Notes: a model not told the origin generated them from the sequence alone. DNA of 64,000 nucleotides from Gordonia zhaorongruii (GCF_007559005.1 NZ_CP041763.1:2698463-2762462), one strand, 5' to 3'. Shown: positions 18,226 to 27,597, numbered from the stretch's first letter. A program made the numbers and translations.

Positions 18226-18548
18226 TCCTCGTCGCCCCGCAAGCGCGACTGGAGGTCGGCGTGACGGGCGCTGCGATCCGCATCCACCTGAGCTATCTGG
18301 TCGTTGACGCGCAGACGCAGGGTCTTGAACAGCACCATGCCGAGCGGAAGTGCGATGAGCACACCGAACACGGCGGCGACCAGCACCGGGATATCGACGC
18401 CGACGATCTTTCCGACGAAGTAGATCACCACCGCGATCACCGCGACCAACGCGAGGCGGGCCAGCGTGTACAGCAGAACGGCCACAACGAGGGTGCCCAT
18501 GGTGGCGCGGGGCGTCGGCGTCTCCGTCGAAGCGGAATCTTCACTCAT
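18222..18548 (-). CDS. DUF4229 small membrane protein (Rv0531-like)
   Basis: A 108-residue protein with a short polar N-terminus, two adjacent membrane segments (about residues 18-45 and 50-70) and a basic cytoplasmic tail ([20 protein letters not shown]) ending in acidic residues. The layout matches DUF4229 proteins such as Rv0531 near ccs genes in mycobacteria. The ATG at 18548 is preferred over two upstream in-frame GTG codons (18554, 18557). It overlaps the PLP-enzyme start by 4 bases. Function unknown. Confidence 0.82.
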   Translation of the reverse strand: MSEDSASTETPTPRATMGTLVVAVLLYTLARLALVAVIAVVIYFVGKIVGVDIPVLVAAVFGVLIALPLGMVLFKTLRLRVNDQIAQVDADRSARHADLQSRLRGDEE

Positions 18549-18800
18549 GGTCACCACGATACGGCCCCGGTCGTTCGATCCGGCCGGGTGATCAATCGAC
18601 TAATCAGCCCCCTTCGGACATTACGGACTCTTTACCAACACCTGACCGTTCGAGCAACCGGCCCATGTGCGTGTACCTATGGACAGGTGGGTCGGGGATA
18701 ACGACTTTTCCGCCGTCCGGCGCAGATCGAACAACTCACACACCACGTGCGTAACCCACATAACGACAAGCGCACGTCCATACCGACAGAGAGGAACACC

Positions 18801-19028
18801 ATGACTGCCATCGCTGAGAACCAGGATCAGAGCGTCACTGGCCTCATCACGCCCGCCATGGCCACCCAGCACAACCTGACGCCTGGTCAGGTTGCCTCGA
18901 TGTTCAACGTCAATCCGAAGACCGTCGCCCGCTGGGCGTCCTCCGGTGTTCTCAAGTCGATCCGCACGCCGGGCGGCCACCGCCGCTTCCGCGAGGCAGA
19001 CGTCGTCGCACTCCTGAACCGCTCCTGA
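18801..19028 (+). CDS. BldC-family MerR-type DNA-binding protein
   Basis: A 75-residue single-domain regulator: LTPGQVASMFNVNPKTVARW forms the helix-turn-helix and GGHRRFREADVVALL the wing and following helix, as in Streptomyces BldC and its mycobacterial homologues. There is no effector domain. GAGAGGAAC precedes the ATG, and a near-perfect terminator follows 32 bases after the stop, so it is a monocistronic gene. The 250-base upstream region is divergent from the DUF4229 gene. Known BldC proteins bind direct repeats cooperatively; targets here are unknown. Confidence 0.92.
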   Translation: MTAIAENQDQSVTGLITPAMATQHNLTPGQVASMFNVNPKTVARWASSGVLKSIRTPGGHRRFREADVVALLNRS

Positions 19029-19060
19029 CAGCGGCCCGGTTCACCCGGGGTACGACGTCA

Positions 19061-19111
19061 CGGCACCTCCGTCACCCACGCTGTAGCGTGGGTGACGGAG
19101 GTGCCGTTTTT
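19061..19111 (+). terminator. Rho-independent terminator after the BldC-like gene
   Basis: A perfect 22-base inverted repeat (19061-19082 pairs with 19085-19106) followed by five T residues (19107-19111). The 3' arm contains GGAGG (19097-19101), which is also the likely ribosome site of the small ORF starting at 19113. Confidence 0.93.
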
Positions 19112-19112
19112 C

Positions 19113-19292
19113 ATGATCTACGTCCTGATCGCAGCCTTGATCTGCGCCATCGCGTTCGTCGCCTGGCGGTTGGCCGAGACGCGTGCGCAGCCCGGGAGTC
19201 AGGGCGCCCAGCGCGTCCCCGGCCGCTGGCAGTCGGGCGCTCCGCGCGGCCCCGACGACGATCCCGAGTTCTTGCGCAGCCTCGACGAGTAG
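19113..19292 (+). CDS. Small single-pass membrane protein (Rv0530A-like)
   Basis: A 59-residue protein with one N-terminal membrane helix (MIYVLIAALICAIAFVAWRL) and a polar tail ending in an acidic motif (DDDPEFLRSLDE). The ATG at 19113 follows directly on the T-run of the upstream terminator; an in-frame GTG at 19092 lies inside the hairpin. It is convergent with ccsB. The location next to ccs genes corresponds to the small Rv0530A locus. A role in cytochrome maturation is guesswork. Confidence 0.7.
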   Translation: MIYVLIAALICAIAFVAWRLAETRAQPGSQGAQRVPGRWQSGAPRGPDDDPEFLRSLDE

Positions 19293-19311
19293 TCGGTTCG
19301 CCGCCGCCGAA

Positions 19312-20328
19312 TCACAGACCGGCGTACGAGTGCAGTCCGGAGACGACCAGGTTGATCGCGAACAGGTTGAACAGAAGCGCGACGAATCCGGCGACGTTGA
19401 TCCAGGCCGCAGCATTGCGCCATCCCGCGGTCGCACGGGCGTGCAGGTACGCCGCGTACACGATCCACGCGATGAAGGAGACGGTCTCCTTGGGGTCCCA
19501 TCCCCAGAAACGGCCCCATGCGGCCTCGGCCCAGATCGCGCCGCAGATGACACCGATGCCGAACAGCGGGAAGCCGATCACGACGCACTTGTAGGCAAGA
19601 CGGTCGAGCGCGTCGGTAGACGGCAGATGACCGAGAAGCCGCCGTGCGCCTGCGGCGACCCCGGTCCCCGTCTCATCGACCTGCGTCGGCGCCCAGCGAA
19701 GCTTCGCCAGGTACAGGATGCTGGCCACTCCGGAGACGAGCAGGACGCCGGAGGCGATCGAGATGATCGAGACGTGGATGGCGAGCCAGTACGACTTCAG
19801 CGCCGGCACCACCGGTGCGGGGTCGGTGTAGAGGAACTTGCCGCCGATGAACATCAGCAGCGCGACCGGGACCAGGACGAAGCTGAGCAGCGGTCGCTGT
19901 TCGCGCTTGCGGAGCACCACGACGCCCGCGGCGACACAGGCCAGACAGGTCAGTGAGATGAACTCGTACATGTTGCCCCACGGAGCGCGATCGGTCGCGA
20001 CTCCCCGCAGCACGATCGAGGCCACGTGGGCGAGGAGCCCGACCCAGACAACGGGGTAGGCCATCGAGGCGAGCCGCTCTCCCGCTCCGCGGCGCGGTGC
20101 GGGACCGGCGACGCGGCCGGGAGTGCGATCACCGGCCGACGTGCGGCCGCGTCCGCCGACACCCGCGCCGACGAGTTCGGCCGCGTCCGCACGTTCGAGT
20201 TTCGCGTAGCGGGCCGATGCCAGCGACACCAGGAACACCACCATCGCGACCACGTACACCGTGATCGCGGTCGCGAAGAACCAATCGGAGTACCGGGCCA
20301 GCGTCTCGTCGACCATCTCGCCGTTCAT
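19312..20328 (-). CDS. ccsB: CcsB/CcsA, cytochrome c synthetase haem-handling subunit
   Basis: A 338-residue polytopic membrane protein of system II cytochrome c maturation. The tryptophan-rich haem-binding segment appears as WGRFWGWDPKETVSF. One N-terminal helix precedes a ~60-residue cytoplasmic Arg/Gly-rich loop, then about seven helices. With ResB it forms the synthetase that ligates haem to CXXCH cytochromes on the outer face of the membrane. It is the last gene of the minus-strand run PGAM, tlpA, ccdA, resB, ccsB; 30 bases separate it from resB. Counterpart: Rv0529. Confidence 0.95.
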   Translation of the reverse strand: MNGEMVDETLARYSDWFFATAITVYVVAMVVFLVSLASARYAKLERADAAELVGAGVGGRGRTSAGDRTPGRVAGPAPRRGAGERLASMAYPVVWVGLLAHVASIVLRGVATDRAPWGNMYEFISLTCLACVAAGVVVLRKREQRPLLSFVLVPVALLMFIGGKFLYTDPAPVVPALKSYWLAIHVSIISIASGVLLVSGVASILYLAKLRWAPTQVDETGTGVAAGARRLLGHLPSTDALDRLAYKCVVIGFPLFGIGVICGAIWAEAAWGRFWGWDPKETVSFIAWIVYAAYLHARATAGWRNAAAWINVAGFVALLFNLFAINLVVSGLHSYAGL

Positions 20329-20358
20329 CAGTGTGCCTTCTTCCCGAATGGCCGCGCG

Positions 20359-22020
20359 CTACAGCTTGCCGCGGTTTCGTTCCTCGGCGCGGGACAACAG
20401 CCCGCGCGCCTGTTCTTCAAAGCCTTCGCCCCAGCCCGCTTGATCGGTGCGTGCCAGTCCGGCGACCTCTACTACAGTACGTCGGACCCCGCTGCGGTCA
20501 CCACCGGCGCTCTCCCCATCGGATGCTGGATCGCGCTGTTCCGGAATGAGCCGGGCCCAGATGCGACGACGCCGGATCAGCAGCGACACCAGGAGACCGA
20601 GGACCATGACCACCGCGGAGATCAGGACGCCCTGTTGGGCCGGGTCGTGCGACACCTGCACCGACACCCACCGCTGATAGCCGTCGAACGACACCCGCGT
20701 TCCATCGCCGAGGACGGTGTCCTTGCCCATCTCCAGGTTGACCGATGCCTTCTGGCTCAGCCTGCCCTGGTCGATGAGACGGCGGTCGAGCGAGTAGACG
20801 TTCTGCGGTCTGCCCGCGTCGAGCCCGCTGTCGCCCTTGTAGACCCGGATCGCCACCGCCGGATTCCGCGGCACCGGAGACTTCGAGTCGAGCAAGGTGT
20901 GCATGAACACCGGGTCCGGCGCGAAGAGCCCCTCGATGGCGATCTGGTTCTTCCGGCGATCATCCGGATTCGGGTACATTCCGGCCGGCGTGTCGAAGCG
21001 AACGGCACCCTCGGAGAGCATCGTCTGCACCGACTGCGGCATGAACGGCGCGGTCTGCGTGCGCTTCTCGCCGTTCGGGAAGGTCACGGTGAAGGTGGGC
21101 GCGAATCCGTTGCCCAGCACGTAGACCCGGTCGCCCTTGATGCGCAGCGGCTTGTTCACCTGGACCGACGTCTTCTGCCACTCCTCAGGATCGGCGGACA
21201 CGTCCTCGGTGTACGCCACCTTCGCGTCGTACATCTTCGGCTGACCGCTGGGCAGGAACGTCGCGGAGAAGTCGTCGATGCGGAAACAGAACGGGGCCAG
21301 TCCGGTTCCGTCGACCATCGCGCCCGATCGGAACGAGTCGTAGACCGCGGTCGAGGTGTTGCACAGGGACTGCTCGCCGTCGGCGACCAGAGTGCGGGTT
21401 CCCTCGTAGCCGAACATCTTGCCCGCGGCGATCGTGACGAGGAGCGCGAGAAGCGCGAAGTGGAAGACGAGGTTGCCGAACTCCCGCAGGAATCCCTTCT
21501 CCGCGGACACCTCGACGGCGCCGCGCGGGTACCGCTCCGACGGTTCGATCACCCGGGTTCGCTTGCGCCATCCGCGCAGATTGCCGCTGATGCGTTCGGC
21601 GACCTCAGCAGGCTCGCCGTCGACGGTCTCGGAGACGTGCCGAGGCAGGCGGCGCAGGTTGCGCGGTGCGGCCACCGGCGGCGTTCGCATCGCCTTGTAA
21701 TGCTCCCAGATGCGAGGTGTCAGGCAGCCGACCAGGGAGATGAACAGCAGGAGGTAGACGGCGGTGAACCAACTCGACGAGAAGACGTCGAACAACTGCA
21801 CCTTGTCCATCCACTCGCCGAGCATGCCGTGGTCGGCGATGTACTCGGCTGTCTTGCCCTCGTTGAGGTCCCGTTGGGGAAGGAGCGCACCGGGGATCGC
21901 CGCGAGCGCGAGCAGGAACAGCAGGGAGAGCGCCGTGCGCATCGACGTCAGGCCGCGCCACGCTTTGCGCAACGGCACGATCACGAAGCGCTGCATCGTT
22001 CTCGGCGCCGATTCACTCAT
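20359..22020 (-). CDS. resB: ResB, cytochrome c biogenesis protein
   Basis: A 553-residue ResB-family membrane protein. The N-terminal motif AWRGLTSMRTALSLLFLLAL begins the first helix, with two more helices near residues 75-95 and 180-200, then a large extracytoplasmic domain (about 210-440), a final helix (about 450-475) and a soluble tail. The start ATG at 22020 overlaps the ccdA stop by 4 bases. It partners CcsB in haem delivery to apocytochromes. Counterpart: Rv0528. Confidence 0.95.
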   Translation of the reverse strand: MSESAPRTMQRFVIVPLRKAWRGLTSMRTALSLLFLLALAAIPGALLPQRDLNEGKTAEYIADHGMLGEWMDKVQLFDVFSSSWFTAVYLLLFISLVGCLTPRIWEHYKAMRTPPVAAPRNLRRLPRHVSETVDGEPAEVAERISGNLRGWRKRTRVIEPSERYPRGAVEVSAEKGFLREFGNLVFHFALLALLVTIAAGKMFGYEGTRTLVADGEQSLCNTSTAVYDSFRSGAMVDGTGLAPFCFRIDDFSATFLPSGQPKMYDAKVAYTEDVSADPEEWQKTSVQVNKPLRIKGDRVYVLGNGFAPTFTVTFPNGEKRTQTAPFMPQSVQTMLSEGAVRFDTPAGMYPNPDDRRKNQIAIEGLFAPDPVFMHTLLDSKSPVPRNPAVAIRVYKGDSGLDAGRPQNVYSLDRRLIDQGRLSQKASVNLEMGKDTVLGDGTRVSFDGYQRWVSVQVSHDPAQQGVLISAVVMVLGLLVSLLIRRRRIWARLIPEQRDPASDGESAGGDRSGVRRTVVEVAGLARTDQAGWGEGFEEQARGLLSRAEERNRGKL

Positions 22021-22823
22021 ATCGGCAGCTCCACATCATTGATCATGCCGATCCGCATCCAGTCGATCATCTCGTTCCACAGGCCCGTGACGAGCACGAC
22101 GCCGACTGCGATCAGCAGGACGCCACCGACGATCTGTATCTTTCGAGCATTCCGCCGGATGAACCCGAGGCTCCGAACCGCCCACGCCGACGATGCGGCG
22201 AGGATCAGGAACGGGATACCCAGGCCCAGACAGTACGCGGTGACCATAAGTGCTCCGCGCCACGCCGACGGCCCCTCGGTCGCCATCGCGACGCTGAGTA
22301 CCGCGCCGAGCGTCGCACTGCTGCACGGGATCCAGCCGACGGCGAACACCGCGCCGAGGACCGGCGCACCGGCCACATTGGAGTAGCGGCGAGGAGTGAG
22401 CCTGCGGTCTCGCTGCAGGAACGGGATCATGCCCAGGAACACCAGACCCATGACGATCGTGAAGACTCCACCGATCCGCTGCATCAACTCCAGGCGGTCG
22501 GTGTCCAGGAACACCGAGGTGGCGCCGAAGATCGCTGCCGTAGCGAGCACGTAGACGACGGTGAAGCCGAGCACGAACAAGCCGGCAGCGCCGACCACCC
22601 GCCAGCGCCCCGCCTTGCGTTCCTCATCTGCCGATACCGCGGGAGCCTCGGCCCCCACCAGCCCCGCCAGATACGACAGATAGCCGGGGACGAGCGGCAC
22701 CACGCACGGCGAGGCGAACGACACGAGTCCGGTCAGCACGCAGGCGCCGAGCGCGAGCAGCAGCGGTCCGGAGGTGACCGTCGAGGCGAAACCGCCCGCA
22801 TCGGCCAGGTAGGCCTGAGTCAT
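22017..22823 (-). CDS. ccdA: CcdA, thiol-disulfide electron carrier of the cytochrome c pathway
   Basis: A 268-residue six-helix protein of the DsbD/CcdA family. The two redox cysteines are in FASPCVVPLVPGYLSYLAG (helix 1) and GWIPCSSATLGAVLS (helix 4). It passes electrons from cytoplasmic thioredoxin to the extracytoplasmic thioredoxin-like lipoprotein encoded just upstream, keeping apocytochrome cysteines reduced. It overlaps both neighbours by 4 bases (tlpA stop and resB start), indicating one tightly coupled operon. Counterpart: Rv0527. Confidence 0.96.
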   Translation of the reverse strand: MTQAYLADAGGFASTVTSGPLLLALGACVLTGLVSFASPCVVPLVPGYLSYLAGLVGAEAPAVSADEERKAGRWRVVGAAGLFVLGFTVVYVLATAAIFGATSVFLDTDRLELMQRIGGVFTIVMGLVFLGMIPFLQRDRRLTPRRYSNVAGAPVLGAVFAVGWIPCSSATLGAVLSVAMATEGPSAWRGALMVTAYCLGLGIPFLILAASSAWAVRSLGFIRRNARKIQIVGGVLLIAVGVVLVTGLWNEMIDWMRIGMINDVELPI

Positions 22824-23419
22824 CGCGGCTCGTTCGCGACGGCCAGGACCGCCTTGGACAGCTCATCCTCGGTGACCGGTTTCAGATAGACCTTCGCCGG
22901 GCGGTGATCCCGATCGAGGATCACCGTCGTCGGGACCGCCCCTACCGGAACTCCGAGTGCGGCGAGCGACGCGCCGCCGTAATCGAAGATCGACGGGTAC
23001 GTGACCTTGCGGTCCCGGACGAAGTCCTGTGCGGTCGACTTACTGTCCCGGAAGTCGATTCCGAGGAACTCGACTCCCTTGGGCTGTGTCTGCTGGTAGA
23101 CCTTCTCCAGCTCACTGAACTCCTTGCGGCACGGCGGGCACCACGATGCCCACACGTTCACCACGACCACCTTGCCCGGAAAATCGGCGACCCCGAGCGA
23201 GTCGCCGGTCAGCAGATCCGATCCCTTCACCTCACCGGTCGCCTTGCGGTCGCCCTTCGCGAACTCGAGGACGAGTCTGCCGTCAGGAGAGACGAACTGG
23301 TTGCTCTGGTTCTGTGCGACAGCGTCGTCGCCGGTGGCACAGCCTGCCAGCACGGCGAGCGCGGTCAGCGCCGCCACTGCGGCGGCCGCCACACGGCCCG
23401 AACGACGCATCGCGCTCAT
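22820..23419 (-). CDS. TlpA/ResA-like thioredoxin-fold lipoprotein
   Basis: A 199-residue lipoprotein: basic MSAMRRSGR, hydrophobic core and lipobox LAGC give a lipidated cysteine near residue 27. The thioredoxin domain carries the active-site CPPC in WASWCPPCRKEF and the cis-proline region VGAVPTT. It probably reduces apocytochrome c disulfides using electrons from CcdA. The ATG at 23419 overlaps the phosphatase stop by 4 bases. Counterpart: Rv0526. Confidence 0.94.
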   Translation of the reverse strand: MSAMRRSGRVAAAAVAALTALAVLAGCATGDDAVAQNQSNQFVSPDGRLVLEFAKGDRKATGEVKGSDLLTGDSLGVADFPGKVVVVNVWASWCPPCRKEFSELEKVYQQTQPKGVEFLGIDFRDSKSTAQDFVRDRKVTYPSIFDYGGASLAALGVPVGAVPTTVILDRDHRPAKVYLKPVTEDELSKAVLAVANEPR

Positions 23420-24042
23420 GCTCCGGTGATTCGCGGGTCAGATGCCCCAGCAGGCTCGGAGTAGACGATGTCGACCAGCGCATCGCCGTCGTAGATCAGA
23501 CTGGTCAGCGAGGCCAGCGAGCACTGGCGCACCCGCGGGTCGTGCCACAGGCGCTGGCCTTCGAGGAATCGGCGCAGGGTGTACACCGGCAGCTGGTGGC
23601 TGACGCAGATCACCTCGTGGCCCCGCGCAGCATCGCGGGCCTGGTTCGCCGCCGACAGCATCCGGTGCGCGATCTGGATGTACGGCTCGCCCCAGGAGGG
23701 CGTGAACGGGTCCCGGAGCTTCACCCAGTGGCGCGGCTTGCGCAGGGCGCCGTCGCCGACTGCGACGCGCAACCCCTCGAACTGGTTGTCGGCCTCGATG
23801 AGGTCGTCGCACGTGGTGATCGGCAGGTCGTGCGCGGCCGCGATGGGCGTCGCAGTCTCCTGGGCGCGCTGCAGCGGCGACGCGAACACGTGGCTGATGT
23901 CGTGATCGGCCAGGGTATCGGCGACACGCTCCGCCTGCCCCCGACCGGTATCGGAGAGATGGAATCCGGGCAGGCGGCCGTACAGGATCCCGTCCGGGTT
24001 GTGCACCTCGCCGTGGCGCATCATGTGGACGATGGTCTTCAT
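23416..24042 (-). CDS. Histidine phosphatase family protein (Rv0525-like)
   Basis: A 208-residue phosphoglycerate-mutase-fold phosphatase. The phosphohistidine motif is MMRHGEVHNP (H10), with the second catalytic histidine in VICVSHQLPVYTLRR. It is too divergent from GpmA to be the glycolytic mutase; the true gpmA is elsewhere in the window. It starts at the base next to the hemL stop codon and overlaps the thioredoxin-like gene, placing it in the hemL-ccs operon. Substrate unknown. Confidence 0.92.
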   Translation of the reverse strand: MKTIVHMMRHGEVHNPDGILYGRLPGFHLSDTGRGQAERVADTLADHDISHVFASPLQRAQETATPIAAAHDLPITTCDDLIEADNQFEGLRVAVGDGALRKPRHWVKLRDPFTPSWGEPYIQIAHRMLSAANQARDAARGHEVICVSHQLPVYTLRRFLEGQRLWHDPRVRQCSLASLTSLIYDGDALVDIVYSEPAGASDPRITGA

Positions 24043-25386
24043 CTACGAACCTTCCCCGGGAGCGACTGCGGATGCGGCGGCCGCGGCGGCCGCCGGGAGG
24101 GCATCGGCGATGATCGAGAACGCCTCATCGTCCAATGCCGCGGATACGAACCACGATTCGAAACCACTCGGCGGCGCATAGACGCCCCGATCGAGCAGCG
24201 CGTGGAAGAACGGTGCGAAACGCCAGCTCTCGGTGGCCTTGACCCCTGCGAAGTCGACGATCGGGTCGCTCGCATCGGTGAAGAAGACACTGAGCAGGTT
24301 GCCCGCCTTCTGCACCCGGTGGGCGACGCCTGCCTCGGTGAGAGCGTCACCGATCAGTCCGCCGAGCCGGTCTGCATTCGCATCGAGGGTCTCGTACACC
24401 TCGGCGGTGGCGTTTCGCAGGGTCGCCAGCCCGGCTGCGACGGCGACCGGGTTTCCGGACAGCGTGCCCGCCTGGTAGACGGGACCGGTCGGCGCGAGGT
24501 GATCCATGATCTCGGTGCGGCCACCGAACGCGGCCGCCGGCAGCCCACCGCTCATCACCTTGCCGAAGGTGTACAGGTCGGCCGCGACCCCGTCGATGCC
24601 GTAGTAGCCTGCCGGACTCACCCGGAATCCGGTCATCACCTCGTCCATGATCAGCAGTGAGCCGTGCCGGGCGGTGATCGCGCGCAGTCCCTCGTTGAAG
24701 CCGTCGACCGGTGCGACCGCACCCATGTTCCCGGCGGCGGCCTCGGTGATCACCGCGGCGATGTCCGCGCCGTGCTCGGCGAACGCCGCCTCCACGGCCG
24801 CGAGGTCGTTGTACGGCAGCACCAGGGTGTCGTGCGCGGCCGCACCGGTGACACCCGGAGATGTCGGAAGGCCGAGGGTTGCGACACCCGATCCGGCATC
24901 GGCGAGAAGCGCGTCGACGTGACCGTGATAACACCCGGCGAACTTCACGATCTTGCTTCGGCCGGTGAATCCGCGCGCCAGGCGCACCGCCGACATCGTC
25001 GCCTCGGTTCCCGAGTTGACGAGCCGGACCCGCGAGACGGGGTCGACGCGGTCGATGATCTCCTCCGCGAGCTCGATCTCACCGACGGTCGGTGCGCCGA
25101 ACGAGAGGCCTCCCGTCGCCGCCTGCCGAACTGCCTCCACGACAGCCGGATGCGCGTGTCCGAGAATCATCGGACCCCACGAACACACCAGGTCGACGTA
25201 CGAATTCCCGTCCACATCGGTGAGCTTCCAGCCGGCGGCCTCGGTGATGAACCGAGGGGTGCCGCCCACTGCGGAGAAGGCTCGGACCGGAGAGTTGACG
25301 CCCCCGGGGACGGCCCGCGCAGCGCGCTGGAAGAGCTCGTCGCTGCGTTCGGTGTTCGGTGCGGTCTGATCGGCGGATGGGGCCAT
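24043..25386 (-). CDS. hemL: HemL, glutamate-1-semialdehyde 2,1-aminomutase
   Basis: A 447-residue class III PLP aminotransferase that converts glutamate-1-semialdehyde to 5-aminolevulinate in the C5 haem pathway. [16 protein letters not shown], the PLP lysine in [18 protein letters not shown] and [16 protein letters not shown] are diagnostic. The ATG at 25386 gives normal length; the frame extends upstream without family sequence. A C-terminal Ala-rich tail follows the conserved domain. It starts the hemL-PGAM-tlpA-ccdA-resB-ccsB run and works with hemA (31.9-33.3 kb), also in this window. Confidence 0.97.
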   Translation of the reverse strand: MAPSADQTAPNTERSDELFQRAARAVPGGVNSPVRAFSAVGGTPRFITEAAGWKLTDVDGNSYVDLVCSWGPMILGHAHPAVVEAVRQAATGGLSFGAPTVGEIELAEEIIDRVDPVSRVRLVNSGTEATMSAVRLARGFTGRSKIVKFAGCYHGHVDALLADAGSGVATLGLPTSPGVTGAAAHDTLVLPYNDLAAVEAAFAEHGADIAAVITEAAAGNMGAVAPVDGFNEGLRAITARHGSLLIMDEVMTGFRVSPAGYYGIDGVAADLYTFGKVMSGGLPAAAFGGRTEIMDHLAPTGPVYQAGTLSGNPVAVAAGLATLRNATAEVYETLDANADRLGGLIGDALTEAGVAHRVQKAGNLLSVFFTDASDPIVDFAGVKATESWRFAPFFHALLDRGVYAPPSGFESWFVSAALDDEAFSIIADALPAAAAAAASAVAPGEGS

Positions 25387-25492
25387 GGCTTCCAGTGTTC
25401 CAAAAGCTCCGCCGTGTACCCAATCGGCTCCTCGACGACCAGGCATGTCGAATCGCCGCAGACCGGTCATAACCGGACCGCCGACGACACCG

Positions 25493-26401
25493 TCAGCTCG
25501 CGGGCAGCACCGCGTCCACGGCATCGGCGAGCGCCCGCTGTCCCGCCTCGTTGGGATGCATGGTCACACCAGAGGGGCTGCCGACCATCGGCAGAATCCA
25601 GCTGGTCCCACGCGGCTGGCACGCATCGTGGCCGTTCGCGGCCCAGGACATGTCGGCGAAGGTGACCCCCACCGCTTTCGCCGACAGCGAGATCGCACTG
25701 TTGAGACGGGCTTGGTTGCGACGCACATACGACACGTCGCCATCGGCGATCTGCACCGTGGGTCTGCAGGACTCGCTCGCAGGAGTGAGCCACGGGTACC
25801 CGGCGATCACGATGCGTGCGTGCGGCGCACGGTTGCGGATATCTCGCAATGCGCGTTCCACAGCAGGCCGGATCTCCGTGGAGATCGCCTGTTCGGGCCG
25901 GTCACCGAGCTCAGCGCGGCACGGCGCGCCGGATGGATCAGATCCGGCGGCTCGTCCGCAGGCCCCGACCAGCGTCGAGTACAGAGTGGCGTCGTTGCCG
26001 CCGATCATCATCGTCACCAGGTCCGTACCCGGCCCCAGGGCGTCGAGTTGGGGAGCGACTCCCTGGTACTGCGCCTCGTACAGGCTCTTCGTCCACGCGC
26101 CCGCGCATGAGACGTCGGTCAGGCGGTAACCGTGGCGCTTCGCGATCAACTGGCCGAAGTTCACTGACGATCGCTGACACGTGAACGGCGAGTCCTCGAC
26201 GAGCGGCGACGTTCCGGTGCCCGCCGCGAAGCTGTCGCCCAGATGCACCTGCTCGACCGCGGAGCCGTCGACCGCACCGGGCTCGGGACCGTCCGTCGAC
26301 ACCGACGACCACAGCCACGCCGTGCCGGCCAGGAGCACGACCACCGCGACGATCACGGCGGCGATGGCTCCGCTGCGGAATCTGCGAGTACCGTCAACCA
26401 C
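25493..26401 (-). CDS. SGNH/GDSL hydrolase, membrane-anchored or secreted
   Basis: A 302-residue protein with an N-terminal membrane/signal segment (about residues 11-33). The SGNH blocks are complete: block [13 protein letters not shown] (Ser nucleophile), block III IGGNDA, block V MHPNEAG (catalytic His). Six or more cysteines suggest disulfides in an exported enzyme. Probably an esterase or lipase of the cell envelope, similar to Rv0518. It lies between the membrane-protein trio and hemL; 106 bases to hemL allow a separate promoter there. Confidence 0.9.
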   Translation of the reverse strand: MVDGTRRFRSGAIAAVIVAVVVLLAGTAWLWSSVSTDGPEPGAVDGSAVEQVHLGDSFAAGTGTSPLVEDSPFTCQRSSVNFGQLIAKRHGYRLTDVSCAGAWTKSLYEAQYQGVAPQLDALGPGTDLVTMMIGGNDATLYSTLVGACGRAAGSDPSGAPCRAELGDRPEQAISTEIRPAVERALRDIRNRAPHARIVIAGYPWLTPASESCRPTVQIADGDVSYVRRNQARLNSAISLSAKAVGVTFADMSWAANGHDACQPRGTSWILPMVGSPSGVTMHPNEAGQRALADAVDAVLPAS

Positions 26402-26404
26402 GCT

Positions 26405-27112
26405 TCAGGGCTTCTCCCTGGGTGGGAGACCGAGTGTCACCGCGAGATGCGCCTCGCTGAGTTCGGTACGCAGCAGATCGACGTCGCGCGCCCACGCCTG
26501 AGCGAGGCTGCCGTCGGTCAGCTTCAGCCCGATCCCCTTGCGGCGGCGGGGAACCGCGTGGAGTTCACCGAGGGCGGGTGCGCTCTCCCACTTCTCGAAC
26601 TCGTCGCTCCGGTTCTCCGGGTAGATCTTCTCGATCCGGTCCAGCTCGAGCACCTTCACGCCCTGCCGCAGTGTGCAGTCGGTCAAGCGCACCGACACAT
26701 GACGACGCGCGGCGACCACTTGCAGCACCGAGAAGCCGATCAGGATCACCCCGAAGATAGTGAGGACCTCCCAGTGGATGCGCCCCTTGCCCGCGATCTC
26801 CATGGCCAGAGTCGCTCCGATCAGCACCGGACCGATCGCGGTCACCCACCAACTGCCGCCGGGCTCGTCGAAGAGCACCCTGCCCCGTTCTTCGACTCCG
26901 GGCTCGCCGGGCCTCGCCGCCGACGCCGAATCGGTCCCGTCCGCCGTGTCCGCGGACTCTTCGTCGTCCTCAGTGCCCTCGGCGGGGTCCGCCGAAGCCT
27001 CCTGGATCGCTTCTTCGTCGGTCTCGTCCGGCCCGGTCACCTCATCGGGATCGGTCACCGCGTCGGGTTCGGTCAGCTCGTCCGGCCCGGTCACCTCGTC
27101 GGGTTCGGTCAC
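26405..27112 (-). CDS. Membrane protein with acidic hexapeptide repeats
   Basis: A 235-residue protein. Residues 2-31 are five near-identical acidic hexapeptides (TEPDEV, TGPDEL, TEPDAV, TDPDEV, TGPDET), followed by a long acidic linker to about residue 85, two membrane segments (about 90-108 and 115-135) and a ~100-residue C-terminal domain (RHVSVRLTDCTLRQGVKVLE...) that looks like a PH-like or small beta domain seen after double TM helices in actinobacteria. It starts at GTG 27112, overlapping the previous stop (GTGA). Function unknown. Confidence 0.85.
   Translation of the reverse strand: MTEPDEVTGPDELTEPDAVTDPDEVTGPDETDEEAIQEASADPAEGTEDDEESADTADGTDSASAARPGEPGVEERGRVLFDEPGGSWWVTAIGPVLIGATLAMEIAGKGRIHWEVLTIFGVILIGFSVLQVVAARRHVSVRLTDCTLRQGVKVLELDRIEKIYPENRSDEFEKWESAPALGELHAVPRRRKGIGLKLTDGSLAQAWARDVDLLRTELSEAHLAVTLGLPPREKP
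27020..27109 (-). repeat. Five 18-bp coding repeats (acidic hexapeptide)
   Basis: Codons 2-31 of the overlapping gene form five consecutive 18-base units encoding the pattern T-x-P-D-x-x. The DNA units are close copies of one another (for example the repeated GTCACCTCGTCGGGTTCG on the plus strand), so copy-number change by slippage would stay in frame. Confidence 0.85.
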
Positions 27113-27597
27113 GAGGAACTCTCGGAGTCGGAATCGTCGGCGACTGCGGACACGTCACCGCAATCGCCGTTCAGCTGGCAGTTGAACCACGCGTCCGACT
27201 TCGGGCGGTACGCGAGGATCGAACCGACGAGCCCGATGACCGCCACCGCCAGAACGATCGCCAGGCCGGGACTCTGGAAACCGATCGTCAGCGGCAGCAG
27301 CATGGCGACCACAACGCAGGTGAGTGCCGACAGCGAGGACCGCCACTGCAGCTCACCGCGATAGGTGTTGGCACCGAGCAGGAAGTACGCGACCCCGAGC
27401 AGGACGATCAGCACGCCGATCGCCAGCGGACCGAATTCGAAGCCGAAGTTCACCGAGTGATCGATGATCGTCAGCACTCCGAGCGCGATCAGGAGTGCAC
27501 CGGAGAGCATCCACAGACGCAGGGCCCACACCACCAGCGAGGGCCGGTCGTTGGGATCTGGCTTCTCCGCCCACAGTCTGGACCGAATCTCGAGCAT
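27109..27597 (-). CDS. Four-helix membrane protein
   Basis: A 162-residue protein with a polar N-terminus (MLEIRSRLWAEKPDPNDRPS), four predicted membrane helices (about 22-44, 52-73, 84-103 and 106-126) and a Cys-containing polar tail (WFNCQLNGDCGDVSAVADD) ending in a Ser/Asp-rich stretch. It abuts the next gene upstream with no gap and overlaps the following one by 4 bases. It belongs to the membrane-protein cluster following hemB, comparable to Rv0513/Rv0514. Function unknown. Confidence 0.85.
   Translation of the reverse strand: MLEIRSRLWAEKPDPNDRPSLVVWALRLWMLSGALLIALGVLTIIDHSVNFGFEFGPLAIGVLIVLLGVAYFLLGANTYRGELQWRSSLSALTCVVVAMLLPLTIGFQSPGLAIVLAVAVIGLVGSILAYRPKSDAWFNCQLNGDCGDVSAVADDSDSESSS

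Noticed and set aside
20026..22386. 786-codon open frame antisense to ccsB and resB
   Set aside because: Composition (Arg/His/Gly-rich) and lack of motifs show an antisense shadow of the third-codon-position GC bias; resB and ccsB are clearly coding.
27020..27109. CRISPR-like array
   Set aside because: The units are contiguous, have no spacers, and are codons of a membrane protein.
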